Below are positions 27,001 to 35,410 of a stretch of DNA of 64,000 nucleotides, in pieces. The stretch's first letter is position 1. Each line of letters begins with the position of its first letter. The stretch is from the NCBI GenBank assembly GCA_965202735.1, contig OZ241844.1, positions 1,364,001 through 1,428,000 on the forward strand, written 5' to 3'. The position numbers were made by a program, and so were the translations under genes. Below the pieces are notes generated by a model that ran no database searches, was not told the origin of the DNA, and saw nothing but the letters and a program-made list of their open reading frames with translations. The DNA is from HK1 sp965202735. GTDB taxonomy: Bacteria > Pseudomonadota > Gammaproteobacteria > HK1.

Positions 27001-27116
27001 TCCTTGCAGAGAGCAGGTGCCCCGAGATTCGATTTTTGAGACGGGTTCCCGTCATTTGATGCCCTCGTTCGGGAGCCGGCCGATGGTCGATACCATTTCC
27101 GACCCGCCCGCCACCC

Positions 27117-29543
27117 TCACGCCCGCAGCCGTTCATTGCGGGGGTCCCAGGCGGGCTCGGCGAGCACCGTCGCCTCGCGGGGGGCGCCGAGGACGTCGAT
27201 CGAGAACGTCGTGCCGGGCGCCGCGAGGTGCGGCTCCACGTAGGCGAAGCCGAGACTCTTCCCCGTGTAGTGGCCGAAGGCGCCCGAGGTCGTGACCCCG
27301 ATCACCTTCCCGTGCGCGATCACCGGCTCCCCGCCGTGCACGTCGCAGTCGCCGGGCTCGACCTCCACGTAGACGAGCTGCGTCGCGATGCCGGCCTGCC
27401 TGACGCGCCGCGTCGCCGCCCGGCCCACGAAGTCGTCCTTGTCGAACGCGGCGAAGCGCTCCATGTCCGCCTCCACCAAGGTGATCTCGTTGGTGAGCTC
27501 CGCCCCCCAGCCCCGGTACGCCTTCTCCATGCGGAGCGAGTCGACCGCGTACGCCCCGAAGTCCGCGATGCCGAACGCCTCGCCGGCCGCCCACACCGCG
27601 TCGTACAGGTCGGCGAGCCGCGCCATCGGGCAGTGCAGCTCCCAGCCGAGCTCTCCGACGTAGCTCACCCGGAGCGCGCGGACCGGGATCTCGGCCGCCT
27701 CGATCTCCCGGCCGGTCAGCCAGCGGAAGTGCCCGTTGCCGAGCTCCGCGTCGGTGAGCTTCGCGAGCACCGCGCGCGAGCGCGGACCCGCCAGCACCAG
27801 CATCCCCCAGTCCCCGGTGACGTTGGCCACGGTGACGTCGAGCCCGTCGCGCGGGCCCTGGACCAGGTGGTCCAGGTCGCGGTCCTCGGCCCCGGCGCCG
27901 GACAGCACGTAGAAGCGGTCGGGAGCGAGCCTGGTGATCGTCGACTCGCCGAGGATGCGGCCCTCCGGCGAGAGGTAGTGCGCGAGCACGATGCCGCCGG
28001 GCCGCCGCGACATGCGGTTGGCGGTGATCCGGTTCAGGTACGCCTCGGCGTCCGCCCCGGTCACGTCGAACTTCGCGAAGCTCGAGAAGTCCATCACCCC
28101 GACCCGCTCGCGCACCGCCCGGCACTCCGCCGCCACCACCTCGAACACGTTGTTGTGGCGGAAGCCGACCTCCTCCTCCCGGCCGTCGAGCGAGAACCAC
28201 TTCGGGCGCTCCCAGCCGTTCGCCTCGGTGTACACGCAGCCCTTGGCGGCGAGCGCGTCGCAGAGCGGGGTCACCCGCTCGCCGCGCGAGGCGGGGCGCT
28301 CCTCGCCGGGCAGGTGCAGGGCGTACATGTGCTCGTAGTCCTGGTGGGACTTCGCCTTCGTGTACCCGCCCGGCGCGTAGCCGCCGAACCGGCGCGGGTC
28401 GAGGCCGGCCATGTTGATCTCGCTGTCGTCGTGCACCATCCACTGCGCGAGGTACCTGCCGCAGCCGGCGCCCGACGCGATGCCGATGGACGCCCCGCAG
28501 CACTGCCAGAAGTTGCGCAGGCCCGCGGCCGGGCCGAGCAGCGGGTTCGCGTCCGGGGTGTGCGGAATGGCGCCGCACACGATGCGCCTGATGCCGGCGT
28601 CGCGCCACATCGGAATGCGCTCCATGGCCCGCTCGACGTAGGGCGCGAGCCGGTCGAGGTTCGCCTCGAACAGCTCGTTCTCCGCGTCCCACTCCGGCCA
28701 CCCGCCCCGGTGCGTCCAGCACTCGGCCGAGTCCGCAGTCTCGTAGATGCCGATGAGCCCCGCCTTCTGCTCCTGGCGCAGGTACCCGGAGGTCCAGGGA
28801 TCGCGCACCACCACCATCTCCTCGTCGCGCTCCAGGAACTCCCGGACCGGCTCGGTGACGAGGTAGGTGTGCTCCATGTTGGTGATCGGCACGTCGGTGC
28901 CCGCCATTTGGCTCACCTGGCGCGCGTAGCAGCCGGCGGCGTTCACCACCATCTCGCACACCACGCTGCCCCGGTCGGTGACGACCTCCCACTCGCCGCC
29001 CGGACGCTGCTTCAGGTCCGTCACCAGGGTGCGGCGGGCGATGGCGGCGCCCATGTCGCGCGCGCCCTTCGCGAGCGCGCTGCAGCAGCCGGCGGGGTCC
29101 ACGTGGCCGTCCTCGGCGGTCCAGGCGCCGGCGAGCACCCCCTCCACGTTCACGAACGGGTTGATCCGCCTGATCTTCTCCGGGTCGATGATCTCGCAGT
29201 GGAAGCCGATGAGCTTGCCGACGCTGGCGACGTGGTGGAACCACTCCACCTCGGCCGGCTTCATCGCGAACCGGATGCCGCCGCACCCGTGCCAGCTCAC
29301 GTACTGCCCGGTCTTCTCCTCGAGCTTCGGGTACAGCCTGACCCCGTAGTCGTGGATCTTCGCCATGTTGTAGTCGGCGATGAAGCTCGGGCACTGGCCC
29401 GCCGCGTGCCACGTCGAGCCGGAGGTCAGCTCCCCCTTCTCCACGAGCAGGAGGTCGGTCCACCCCTCCTCGGCGAGGTGGTAGAGCAGCCCCACCCCCA
29501 TCATTCCCCCACCGATGACGACGACTCTGGCGTGTGTCTGCAT
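27117..29543 (-). CDS. FAD-dependent dimethylglycine/sarcosine dehydrogenase-type enzyme with GcvT domains (second copy)
   Basis: This 808-residue protein is a paralogue of the gene at 11915. It has the FAD site VVVIGGGMMGVGLLYHL, ELTSGSTWHAAGQCP with the putative covalent-FAD histidine, and C-terminal GcvT modules (RVGVMDFSSFAKFDVTG, LRVSYVGELGWELHCP, TSGAFGHYTGKSLGFAYV). It should oxidise an N-methylated amine, passing one carbon to folate. ATG 29543 directly follows GGAGGTCACC, one of the best ribosome sites in the window. It is transcribed with the M81 peptidase gene and the lar genes upstream. The paralogues share the domain order but differ enough to suggest different substrates. Confidence 0.85.
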   Translation of the reverse strand: MQTHARVVVIGGGMMGVGLLYHLAEEGWTDLLLVEKGELTSGSTWHAAGQCPSFIADYNMAKIHDYGVRLYPKLEEKTGQYVSWHGCGGIRFAMKPAEVEWFHHVASVGKLIGFHCEIIDPEKIRRINPFVNVEGVLAGAWTAEDGHVDPAGCCSALAKGARDMGAAIARRTLVTDLKQRPGGEWEVVTDRGSVVCEMVVNAAGCYARQVSQMAGTDVPITNMEHTYLVTEPVREFLERDEEMVVVRDPWTSGYLRQEQKAGLIGIYETADSAECWTHRGGWPEWDAENELFEANLDRLAPYVERAMERIPMWRDAGIRRIVCGAIPHTPDANPLLGPAAGLRNFWQCCGASIGIASGAGCGRYLAQWMVHDDSEINMAGLDPRRFGGYAPGGYTKAKSHQDYEHMYALHLPGEERPASRGERVTPLCDALAAKGCVYTEANGWERPKWFSLDGREEEVGFRHNNVFEVVAAECRAVRERVGVMDFSSFAKFDVTGADAEAYLNRITANRMSRRPGGIVLAHYLSPEGRILGESTITRLAPDRFYVLSGAGAEDRDLDHLVQGPRDGLDVTVANVTGDWGMLVLAGPRSRAVLAKLTDAELGNGHFRWLTGREIEAAEIPVRALRVSYVGELGWELHCPMARLADLYDAVWAAGEAFGIADFGAYAVDSLRMEKAYRGWGAELTNEITLVEADMERFAAFDKDDFVGRAATRRVRQAGIATQLVYVEVEPGDCDVHGGEPVIAHGKVIGVTTSGAFGHYTGKSLGFAYVEPHLAAPGTTFSIDVLGAPREATVLAEPAWDPRNERLRA

Positions 29544-29688
29544 GGTGACCTCCAGCGATGCGGCCGGGCGAGCCCGGGAAGAGTCGGCGATTTCAGATCA
29601 CGCGGATGCGGTATGCAACATCGGGGGCGCGATCGCCGCCGGAAGCCGGGCGCCGCCGGGGCCATTCAGGAAGGGCCGGCCGGGAGTC

Positions 29689-29794
29689 GCGGTCACCGGC
29701 CGAATGCGGGGCCGTTCGGGCGGCGAGACGGTAGGCGACGTGGGCGAAGTGGATGACGTCGCGGTCACTGGCCGAATGCGGGGCCGTTCGGGCG
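29689..29794. repeat. 72-bp-period duplication at the 3' end of the M81 gene
   Basis: GCGGTCACCGGCCGAATGCG at 29689 recurs, with one change, at 29761. The second copy contains the stop codon and last residues of the M81 gene (RPNGPAFGQ); the first is an extra copy in the 221-bp spacer before the dehydrogenase gene. Confidence 0.7.
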
Positions 29795-31264
29795 CAGGCG
29801 CATCCCGGGCCGGAGGCGGGTCCAGGCGAGCGCGGCCGGGTCCGCCACCATCGGTCCCGGCGCCACGCAGATCAGCACCTCCGACGCGATGGGCTCGAAG
29901 TCGGCCCGGAAGTGGACCGAGCTCTTGTTCACGACGATCTTCCGGGTGGCGGGCTCGATCCCGCAGTGCCGGTACATCGACAGGTCCGCGAGCTGCGCCT
30001 TGCGGCTCCCGACGAGCACCTCGATGTCGCGGATACGGAGCGACGCCATCGGTCCGAGGTCCATGCGCGCGCCTCCGTACATCGGGCCCGTGCCCGCGAA
30101 CCGCCCGTCTCCGACCCGCTCGACCGTGAACTCGGCCTCGAAGGGCGCATCGCCCGGAATGCCGGACTTGCCGCCGAGCGCGAGGGCGATGGCCGATCCC
30201 GCCCCGGCGGCGTGCGCGGCAAGCGCCGCCTCGGGGTCCACCATCATCCCGAGCGCCGCCCTCGGGGCGTCGTGGCGCACGAGCGCGCGCAGCATCCCGG
30301 TGGTATCGGAGTCGCCCCCGGCGCCCGGATTGTCCTGGGTATCCGCGATCACCACCGGGCGGGACGCGGTGCGCGCGATCCCGATGGCCCGCCGCACGCC
30401 TTCGTCCGGCGAGTGGAGCACGCCTTCGAACTCGCCCTCCCTCCGTTCGATCTCGCTCGCGAGCGCGTCCACCGCGCGCTCGACCGCGGCCGGCGACCGG
30501 CCGCAGCCGAACACCGACGGCGCGCAGTGGCGGATGTCCGCGGCCGGGAAGCCCGCCGCCACCGTGAGGCTCGCCACCTCCCCGCCCTCGGCGTCGTCGC
30601 GCATGGCCATGACGGACCGCATCGGCTCGCTCGTCGTGCACTGCCAGGTGAGCGGGATCATGAACGGGATCTGGCGAAACACCTTGTGCACCGCGCCCGA
30701 GCCGCCGAGCAGCCGGTCGAGGTGCCGGGCGGCGCGCCGGCCCGTGTCGGCCATGTCGATGTGCGGATAGGTGCGGTAGCCGACGAGCGCGCTCGCGTGC
30801 GCCACCATCTCCGGCGTGGTGTTGGCGTGGAAGTCGAGCGAAGCGACGACGGGGACGCCGGCGCCGGCGAGCGCACGCACCCGGCGCAGCAGCTCGCCCT
30901 CCCCGTCCTCGAGGTGCTCGGCGACCATCGCCCCGTGCAGGCAGAGGTACACCGCGTCGAAGGGCCGCGCGGCCCGCAGCCCGTCCAGAATGAGCCCGGC
31001 GATGTGCTCGTAGGCGTGCTCGGTGACGAAGGAGGACGGAGACGCCGAGCCCCAGGTCGTCGGCAGCAGGCGGTGTCCGGCGCGCTCGGCCTCCTCGATG
31101 AACCCCGCGATGGGGAGGTTCATGCCCCGCACCCGTTCCGGCAGCCCGGGTCCGGTGGTCAGCCCCGGCCACTCGTCGGCGGTCTCGAACTCGGCCAGCG
31201 TCGCGAGCGACGGTGCGAAGGTGTTGGTCTCGTGCTGGAAGCCGCCGATCGCGATGCGCGCCAT
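29765..31264 (-). CDS. M81 family metallopeptidase (MlrC-like)
   Basis: This 499-residue protein of the MlrC family is known from the last step of microcystin degradation and from many bacteria with no toxin pathway. It starts MARIAIGGFQHETNTFAPS with the conserved HETNTF, then has LCLHGAMVAEHLEDGEGELL, VASLDFHANTT, DTQDNPGAGGDSDTTGML and VVNKSSVHFRADFEPIA. These are the metal-site and family motifs. In this genomic setting (next to lar and dehydrogenase genes) it may handle an amide or small peptide rather than microcystin. ATG 31264 is unambiguous. Confidence 0.85.
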   Translation of the reverse strand: MARIAIGGFQHETNTFAPSLATLAEFETADEWPGLTTGPGLPERVRGMNLPIAGFIEEAERAGHRLLPTTWGSASPSSFVTEHAYEHIAGLILDGLRAARPFDAVYLCLHGAMVAEHLEDGEGELLRRVRALAGAGVPVVASLDFHANTTPEMVAHASALVGYRTYPHIDMADTGRRAARHLDRLLGGSGAVHKVFRQIPFMIPLTWQCTTSEPMRSVMAMRDDAEGGEVASLTVAAGFPAADIRHCAPSVFGCGRSPAAVERAVDALASEIERREGEFEGVLHSPDEGVRRAIGIARTASRPVVIADTQDNPGAGGDSDTTGMLRALVRHDAPRAALGMMVDPEAALAAHAAGAGSAIALALGGKSGIPGDAPFEAEFTVERVGDGRFAGTGPMYGGARMDLGPMASLRIRDIEVLVGSRKAQLADLSMYRHCGIEPATRKIVVNKSSVHFRADFEPIASEVLICVAPGPMVADPAALAWTRLRPGMRLRPNGPAFGQ

Positions 31265-31289
31265 GACTCATGCTCCCTGGGACAGTGAT

Positions 31290-31415
31290 CGAAGCTGGGG
31301 TGCCAACCGCACCCGGAAGGACCCCCGCTGTTGCGCCGCTCCGCGGACCCGGCCTGATCGCGGTCCGGCCGCAGGCGCCAACCGCGCCCCGAAGGACCCC
31401 CGTTGTCGCGCCCCG
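31290..31415. repeat. Two partial copies of repeat R4 in tandem
   Basis: GCCAACCGCACCCGGAAGGA at 31302 and GCCAACCGCGCCCCGAAGGA at 31377 are related to the R4 sequence at 20037. They are 75 bp apart between larB and the M81 gene. No gene is present. Confidence 0.5.
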
Positions 31416-31458
31416 GTCGAGGCGCGGGATTGCGCCGCCCGCAGGGGTCCACGCGGAC

Positions 31459-32121
31459 TCACCCCGCGAGGCGCAGCGCCCGCAACGCCACGCAGGCCGC
31501 GCCGTAACCGTTGTCGATGTTGACCACCGCGAGCCCGGGGGCGCAGCTCGACAGCGAGGCGTCGAGGGCGACCCGGCCGCCGGCGGACACGCCGTAGCCG
31601 TTCGAGGTCGGGACCGCGACGACGAGCCCCGGCACCTGCCCCCCCACCACGCTGGGCAGCGACGCCTCCATCCCCGCCACCGCGATCACCACCGGCATCG
31701 CGCGGATCTCCTCCAGCCGCTCGAGCAGACGCCACAGCCCCGCGACGCCGACATCGTAGACCTCCAGGGCCGGCTCGCCGTAGTACGCCAGCGTGCGCAC
31801 CGCCTCCCTCGCCGCCGGCACGTCCGAGGTGCCGGCGGTCACCACCGCGACCCGCGCCGGCCCGAGCCCGGACTCCGCTCTCGTACCCAGCACCGCGGTA
31901 CGGGAGACGGGGTCGTAGTCGAGAGCGGCCCGATGGGCGGCGGCGAGCGCGTCGACGGTATCCGCGCCCAGCCGGGTGAGGAGCAGGGGCCGGCGTGCTT
32001 CGATGCTCCGGGCGAGGATCGTGTCGAGCTGGCGAGGAGACTTCCCGGCGCAGTAGATCGACTCGTCGAAGCCGATTCTCGCGCGACGCCCGTCGTCCGG
32101 CACTACTTCGCGTTCAGACAT
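31459..32121 (-). CDS. larB: LarB, pyridinium-3,5-biscarboxylic acid mononucleotide synthase
   Basis: This 220-residue LarB carboxylates and hydrolyses nicotinic acid adenine dinucleotide in the first step of nickel-pincer nucleotide synthesis. The PurE-like core is visible: RVAVVTAGTSDVPAAREA, GVAGLWRLL, VIAVAGMEASLPSVVGGQV, VAVPTSNGYGVSAGG and VVNIDNGYGAA. ATG 32121 follows GGGAGG. It is the last of the three maturation genes; a 397-bp minisatellite separates it from larE, which is unusual for this operon. Confidence 0.93.
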   Translation of the reverse strand: MSEREVVPDDGRRARIGFDESIYCAGKSPRQLDTILARSIEARRPLLLTRLGADTVDALAAAHRAALDYDPVSRTAVLGTRAESGLGPARVAVVTAGTSDVPAAREAVRTLAYYGEPALEVYDVGVAGLWRLLERLEEIRAMPVVIAVAGMEASLPSVVGGQVPGLVVAVPTSNGYGVSAGGRVALDASLSSCAPGLAVVNIDNGYGAACVALRALRLAG

Positions 32122-32164
32122 GTCCGAAGCCTCCCATGGACCCGGGACGACGGACGGACTCGTG

Positions 32165-32505
32165 CGGACCCGGTGGGCGCTCGTTGCGGGCCGGGGGAGG
32201 CTCGTTGCGGGCCGCACGGCGCTCGTTGCCGACCGGGCGGAGTCTCGTTGCCGACCGCACGGCGCTCGTTGCGAGCCGCGCGGCGCTCGTTGCCGGCCGG
32301 GCGGAGGCTCGATACGGGCCGAGCGGAGGCTCGATGCCGAAGAGCGGCGCTCGTTGCCGGCCGCACGACGCTCGTTGCCGACCGGGCGGAGGCTCGATGC
32401 GGATCGGGCGGCGCTCGTTGCCGACCGCACGACGCTCGTTGCCGACCGGGCGGAGGCTCGATACGGGCCGCGCGGAGGCTCGTTGCGGATCGGGCGGACA
32501 TCGTC
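32165..32505. repeat. 21-22-bp minisatellite between larE and larB (about 15 units)
   Basis: Units of the form CGCTCGTTGCCGACCGGGCGG follow one another without gap from about 32178 to 32500, alternating two end variants (GCACGG and GGGCGGA). The region lies in a gene-free 397-bp gap. The unit length varies between 20 and 22, so an encoded peptide repeat is unlikely. Array length might affect larB expression (inference). Confidence 0.8.
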
Positions 32506-32518
32506 GAAGGCCGCGCGG

Positions 32519-33499
32519 TCACGCTCCCGCGGAGGGCCTCAGAAACGCGCTGCCCATGCGGTAGGGCTCGAACCGGATCGCGCGCGGCGCCCCGGCCGCG
32601 GCCATGCGCTCCGCCACCTCCCCCGCGAGTACGTCACGGCGGTGGGCGTCGAGAGCGGCAAGCGTCGCGGCGTCGAGCTCGACCACCACCGCATCGCGGC
32701 GCACCCGGCACCGTACCGTGCCGGCCGCCCCGACCGTGCCGGCCCCGGTCGCGTCGCGCACGAGCCGCTCGCACGCATCGACCGCGGCCAGCACCCCGGG
32801 ATCGATGGCGATGCCGGTTTCCACCCGGCTCGACAGGCACGGCGCGGCCGGAAGCTCGGCGAGGTCGCGGAGCCCGAGCCCCGACGCGATGGCCCGCACC
32901 GCGGGCTTGCCGATGCCGCACTCGACGTAGGGATGGCGCACCCCGTACCCGGCCGCGGCCGCCAGTCCCGGCCGGAAGTCTCCGAGATCGTCGGTGTTGG
33001 TGCCGGAGACGATGGTGGCGCCGCCGCCGGCGAGCGGGACGATCGTCGAGTAGAGATTCGTCTTGCAGAAGTAGCAGCGGTTGACGGGGTTGGCGACGTA
33101 GCGCGCATCGAGGAGCTCGCCCGCGTCGACCCGCTCGAGCCGCCATCCTTCGCGCCGCGCGTATCGCTCGACGCGGCCGGTGGCGTCGGCCGGGACGGCG
33201 GCGGAGACCGCGTGGACCATCGTCGCCGACTCCCCGAGCGTGCGGTGCGCGACGACCGCGAGAGTCATGCTGTCGACGCCCCCGCTGACCGCCACCGCGA
33301 CACGGCCGATTTCCTCGAACACACGTCCGAGCTGCGTGATACCGGTCTTCATGCCGGTCTTCATACCGGTCTTCATGCCGGACTTCATGCCGGCCTTCAT
33401 GCCGGCCTTCATGCCGGCCTTCATGCCGGTCTTCATGCCAGCCTTCATTCCGGACTTCATACCGGCCTTCAAACCCGACTTCACCCCAGGGCTACCCAT
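32519..33499 (-). CDS. larE: LarE, ATP-dependent sulfurtransferase of nickel-pincer cofactor synthesis
   Basis: This 326-residue PP-loop enzyme adds sulfur to pyridinium dicarboxylate mononucleotide. The ATP motif AVSGGVDSM is near residue 67, followed by VNRCYFCKTNLYS and PCLSSR. The CYFC pair plus the later Cys give three cysteines. That arrangement resembles LarE proteins holding an iron-sulfur cluster for catalytic sulfur transfer rather than the single-Cys sacrificial form (established for the family, assigned here by pattern). The first 50 residues are about ten tandem MKxG units encoded by a 12-bp minisatellite (33340-33490). ATG 33499 follows GGAGGGAG; later ATGs in the repeat could also serve. 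Confidence 0.88.
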   Translation of the reverse strand: MGSPGVKSGLKAGMKSGMKAGMKTGMKAGMKAGMKAGMKSGMKTGMKTGMKTGITQLGRVFEEIGRVAVAVSGGVDSMTLAVVAHRTLGESATMVHAVSAAVPADATGRVERYARREGWRLERVDAGELLDARYVANPVNRCYFCKTNLYSTIVPLAGGGATIVSGTNTDDLGDFRPGLAAAAGYGVRHPYVECGIGKPAVRAIASGLGLRDLAELPAAPCLSSRVETGIAIDPGVLAAVDACERLVRDATGAGTVGAAGTVRCRVRRDAVVVELDAATLAALDAHRRDVLAGEVAERMAAAGAPRAIRFEPYRMGSAFLRPSAGA

Positions 33500-33609
33500 C
33501 CCGCTCCCTCCGGCTGCGGCGCCCGAACCCATCTCCGGCCCGGCCATGCCCGCGGACCGGACCGGAGCCGGCGCGCCACGAGCGTGGGTCGTCGATGCCT
33601 CACGCCCGC

Positions 33610-35115
33610 TCACGCATCGCCCCCGCCGCCCGCCCGCTCGGCCGAGGCCCGCACCCGCACCCGGTCCGCGTGGCCGCCCGCCAACGGCGCCAGGTCGTCG
33701 ATCTCCGCCTTGGAGGTCCGTACCTCGCCGGGGCGGCGGGCCGATTTCACCCGCACGGAGCGGCCCTCCACCATCACCGTCGCCGAGGCGCGGGCGAGCA
33801 CCGCGCGGTCCACCTCGTGGCACCGCACCCCCAGGGTGGTGGTCTCGCGAAAGCACGATTCCATCACCGGCGCCACCGCCCCGGTCCGGGCGAGAAGACG
33901 CACATGCACGGCGATCCGGCCCTTCTTGCCGTGGACCGCGTGGCTCGCCACGTCCAGGACGCCATCGAGGCCGCGCAGGCGATCCAGCGCCAGGGCCAGG
34001 TCCTCGCCGGTCTGGTCGTCGACCTCGAACTCGCACACCGCGATGCGCTCGCGCCGCACCGGCGCGTCGAGCCCTCCGAGCGGCTCGAACGCGAGCAGCC
34101 GCAGGACGTTGCTCGTGCCGGGAAGCCGGCTCGTGCCGAAGCCGGTCCCGGAACGGTGGAGACGCATCGGGCCGGGCAGCGGCGCGAAGCTCGGCGCCAG
34201 ATGGGAGACGATCGCGGCGCCGGTCGGGGTGACGCGCTCTCCGCGATGCATGTCCTGGTCGACGACCATCCCGCGCAGCAGCTCCACCGTCGCCGGCGCG
34301 GGGACCGGGAGCCGCCCGTGCGCCGTCTCGACGTGGCCGCGGCCGAGGGGGAGCGGCCCGCACGACCACGATGCGTCGAGATGCTCGGTGAGCCACGCCG
34401 CGCAGACGACGTCCGCGATCGAGTCCCAGGCGCCGACCTCATGGAAGCTCACGTCGTCGACGGGCACGCCGTGCACCGCGGACTCCGCCGCGGCGAGCCG
34501 CGCGAAGATGTCGAGGGCCCGGGTCCGTACCCCGGAATCGAGGTCGGAGCCTTCGAGCAGGGTGCGGATGTCGCGGTAGAGGTGATGCTCGCGGGCGGAC
34601 CCGCAATCGTGCCCGCGGCCACGATCGCCGGTGGCGGGCGCATGGGGCTCGCGACCCGCGCGACCCGTCCCGAACCGGTGCGGCGCATGGCCGGCGCCGC
34701 TCGTCCCGGACCGGTGTGGCGCACGGTCGGCACGGCTCGTCCCGGACCATTGCGGACCTCGGTCGGCGACGCCCGTTCCGGACCGGTGTGGACCTTGGTC
34801 GGCGACGCCCGTCTCGGACCACTGCGGACCTCGGTCGGCACGGCTCGTCCCGGACCATTGCGGACCTTGGCCGGCGCCGCTCGTCCCGGGCCGGTGCGGA
34901 CCTCGGTCGGCGGCGCCCGTCTCGTGCACCGCGAACCGCGACCCCGTCAGCGCATGGTCGGCGCAGTCGACGCGCTCGACGGTGGCGATGGCGTCGAGTC
35001 CGGCGCGCGCGAGGGCCGCGACGAGCGGCGCCTCGAGCTCCGGCCATGCGTCGAGCACCGCCGCCGCGAACATGTCGCCGGCGACCCCGCCGACAGGATC
35101 GAGCTGGATGTGCAT
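33610..35115 (-). CDS. larC: LarC, nickel insertion enzyme of nickel-pincer cofactor synthesis
   Basis: This 501-residue LarC installs nickel into the pincer nucleotide, a CTP-dependent step. It starts MHIQLDPVGGVAGDMFAAAV and includes VPVDDVSFHEVGAWDSIADVV, GRGHVETAHGRLPVPAPATVELL, TPTGAAIV and the C-terminal CFRETTTLGVRC block. It is a single uninterrupted frame, unlike the larC1/larC2 split of Lactiplantibacillus. Residues about 62-158 are an insertion of 12-residue repeats (GTSRADRGPQWS-like, 36-bp units at 34640-34930) in a histidine-containing loop region. No ribosome site precedes ATG 35115; TACAAT 13 bp upstream might be a -10 for a leaderless mRNA. Confidence 0.9.
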   Translation of the reverse strand: MHIQLDPVGGVAGDMFAAAVLDAWPELEAPLVAALARAGLDAIATVERVDCADHALTGSRFAVHETGAADRGPHRPGTSGAGQGPQWSGTSRADRGPQWSETGVADQGPHRSGTGVADRGPQWSGTSRADRAPHRSGTSGAGHAPHRFGTGRAGREPHAPATGDRGRGHDCGSAREHHLYRDIRTLLEGSDLDSGVRTRALDIFARLAAAESAVHGVPVDDVSFHEVGAWDSIADVVCAAWLTEHLDASWSCGPLPLGRGHVETAHGRLPVPAPATVELLRGMVVDQDMHRGERVTPTGAAIVSHLAPSFAPLPGPMRLHRSGTGFGTSRLPGTSNVLRLLAFEPLGGLDAPVRRERIAVCEFEVDDQTGEDLALALDRLRGLDGVLDVASHAVHGKKGRIAVHVRLLARTGAVAPVMESCFRETTTLGVRCHEVDRAVLARASATVMVEGRSVRVKSARRPGEVRTSKAEIDDLAPLAGGHADRVRVRASAERAGGGGDA

Positions 35116-35158
35116 GGGGACATTGTAAGTCGCACGCGGGCACCGCACACTCGGAGTA

Positions 35159-35318
35159 CTCTGCGTTGCGGGGCCATTCGAAAGCCGTGGTCCCCGGCCG
35201 CCCAGCCGGAATACCGCACGGTGGTCGCGGGTCTCTCGGCATCGGCCTCGAATGCCCGGCCCGGGCGCCCGATGAGCCGCTCGTCGCGACTTCCGGACAG
35301 CCCCGCTTCGCGTTGCGG
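35159..35318. mobile_element. Short mobile element R3, copy e (35172-35305), between larC and larA
   Basis: This 134-bp element begins GGCCATTCGAAAGCC and ends CTTCCGGACAGCCCCG. It is flanked by 13-bp sequences CTCTGCGTTGCGG and CTTCGCGTTGCGG (11 of 13 identical). It fills most of the intergenic region shared by the divergent larC and larA promoters. Confidence 0.75.
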
Positions 35319-35410
35319 GACAGGGCGTCCCGGCCGGCGCGGCCGATGCGAACGTGAACCCGGATGCGCCGGCCGGGCTGACGGGTCGCCTGCGACCCGG
35401 GGAGGCAGCG

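Noticed and set aside
26881..27116. tRNA or small RNA gene in the AT-rich spacer
   Set aside because: No cloverleaf, CCA end or terminator could be drawn; it is better explained as promoter DNA.
32165..32505. CRISPR array between larE and larB
   Set aside because: The units are contiguous at 20-22 bp with no spacers, so it is a minisatellite.
33340..33490. CRISPR or regulatory repeat array in larE
   Set aside because: Strict 12-bp, in-frame, contiguous units encode MKxG peptides; there are no spacers.
34640..34930. CRISPR array with 36-bp period inside larC
   Set aside because: The 36-bp units are contiguous and in frame, and encode 12-residue peptide repeats in LarC.
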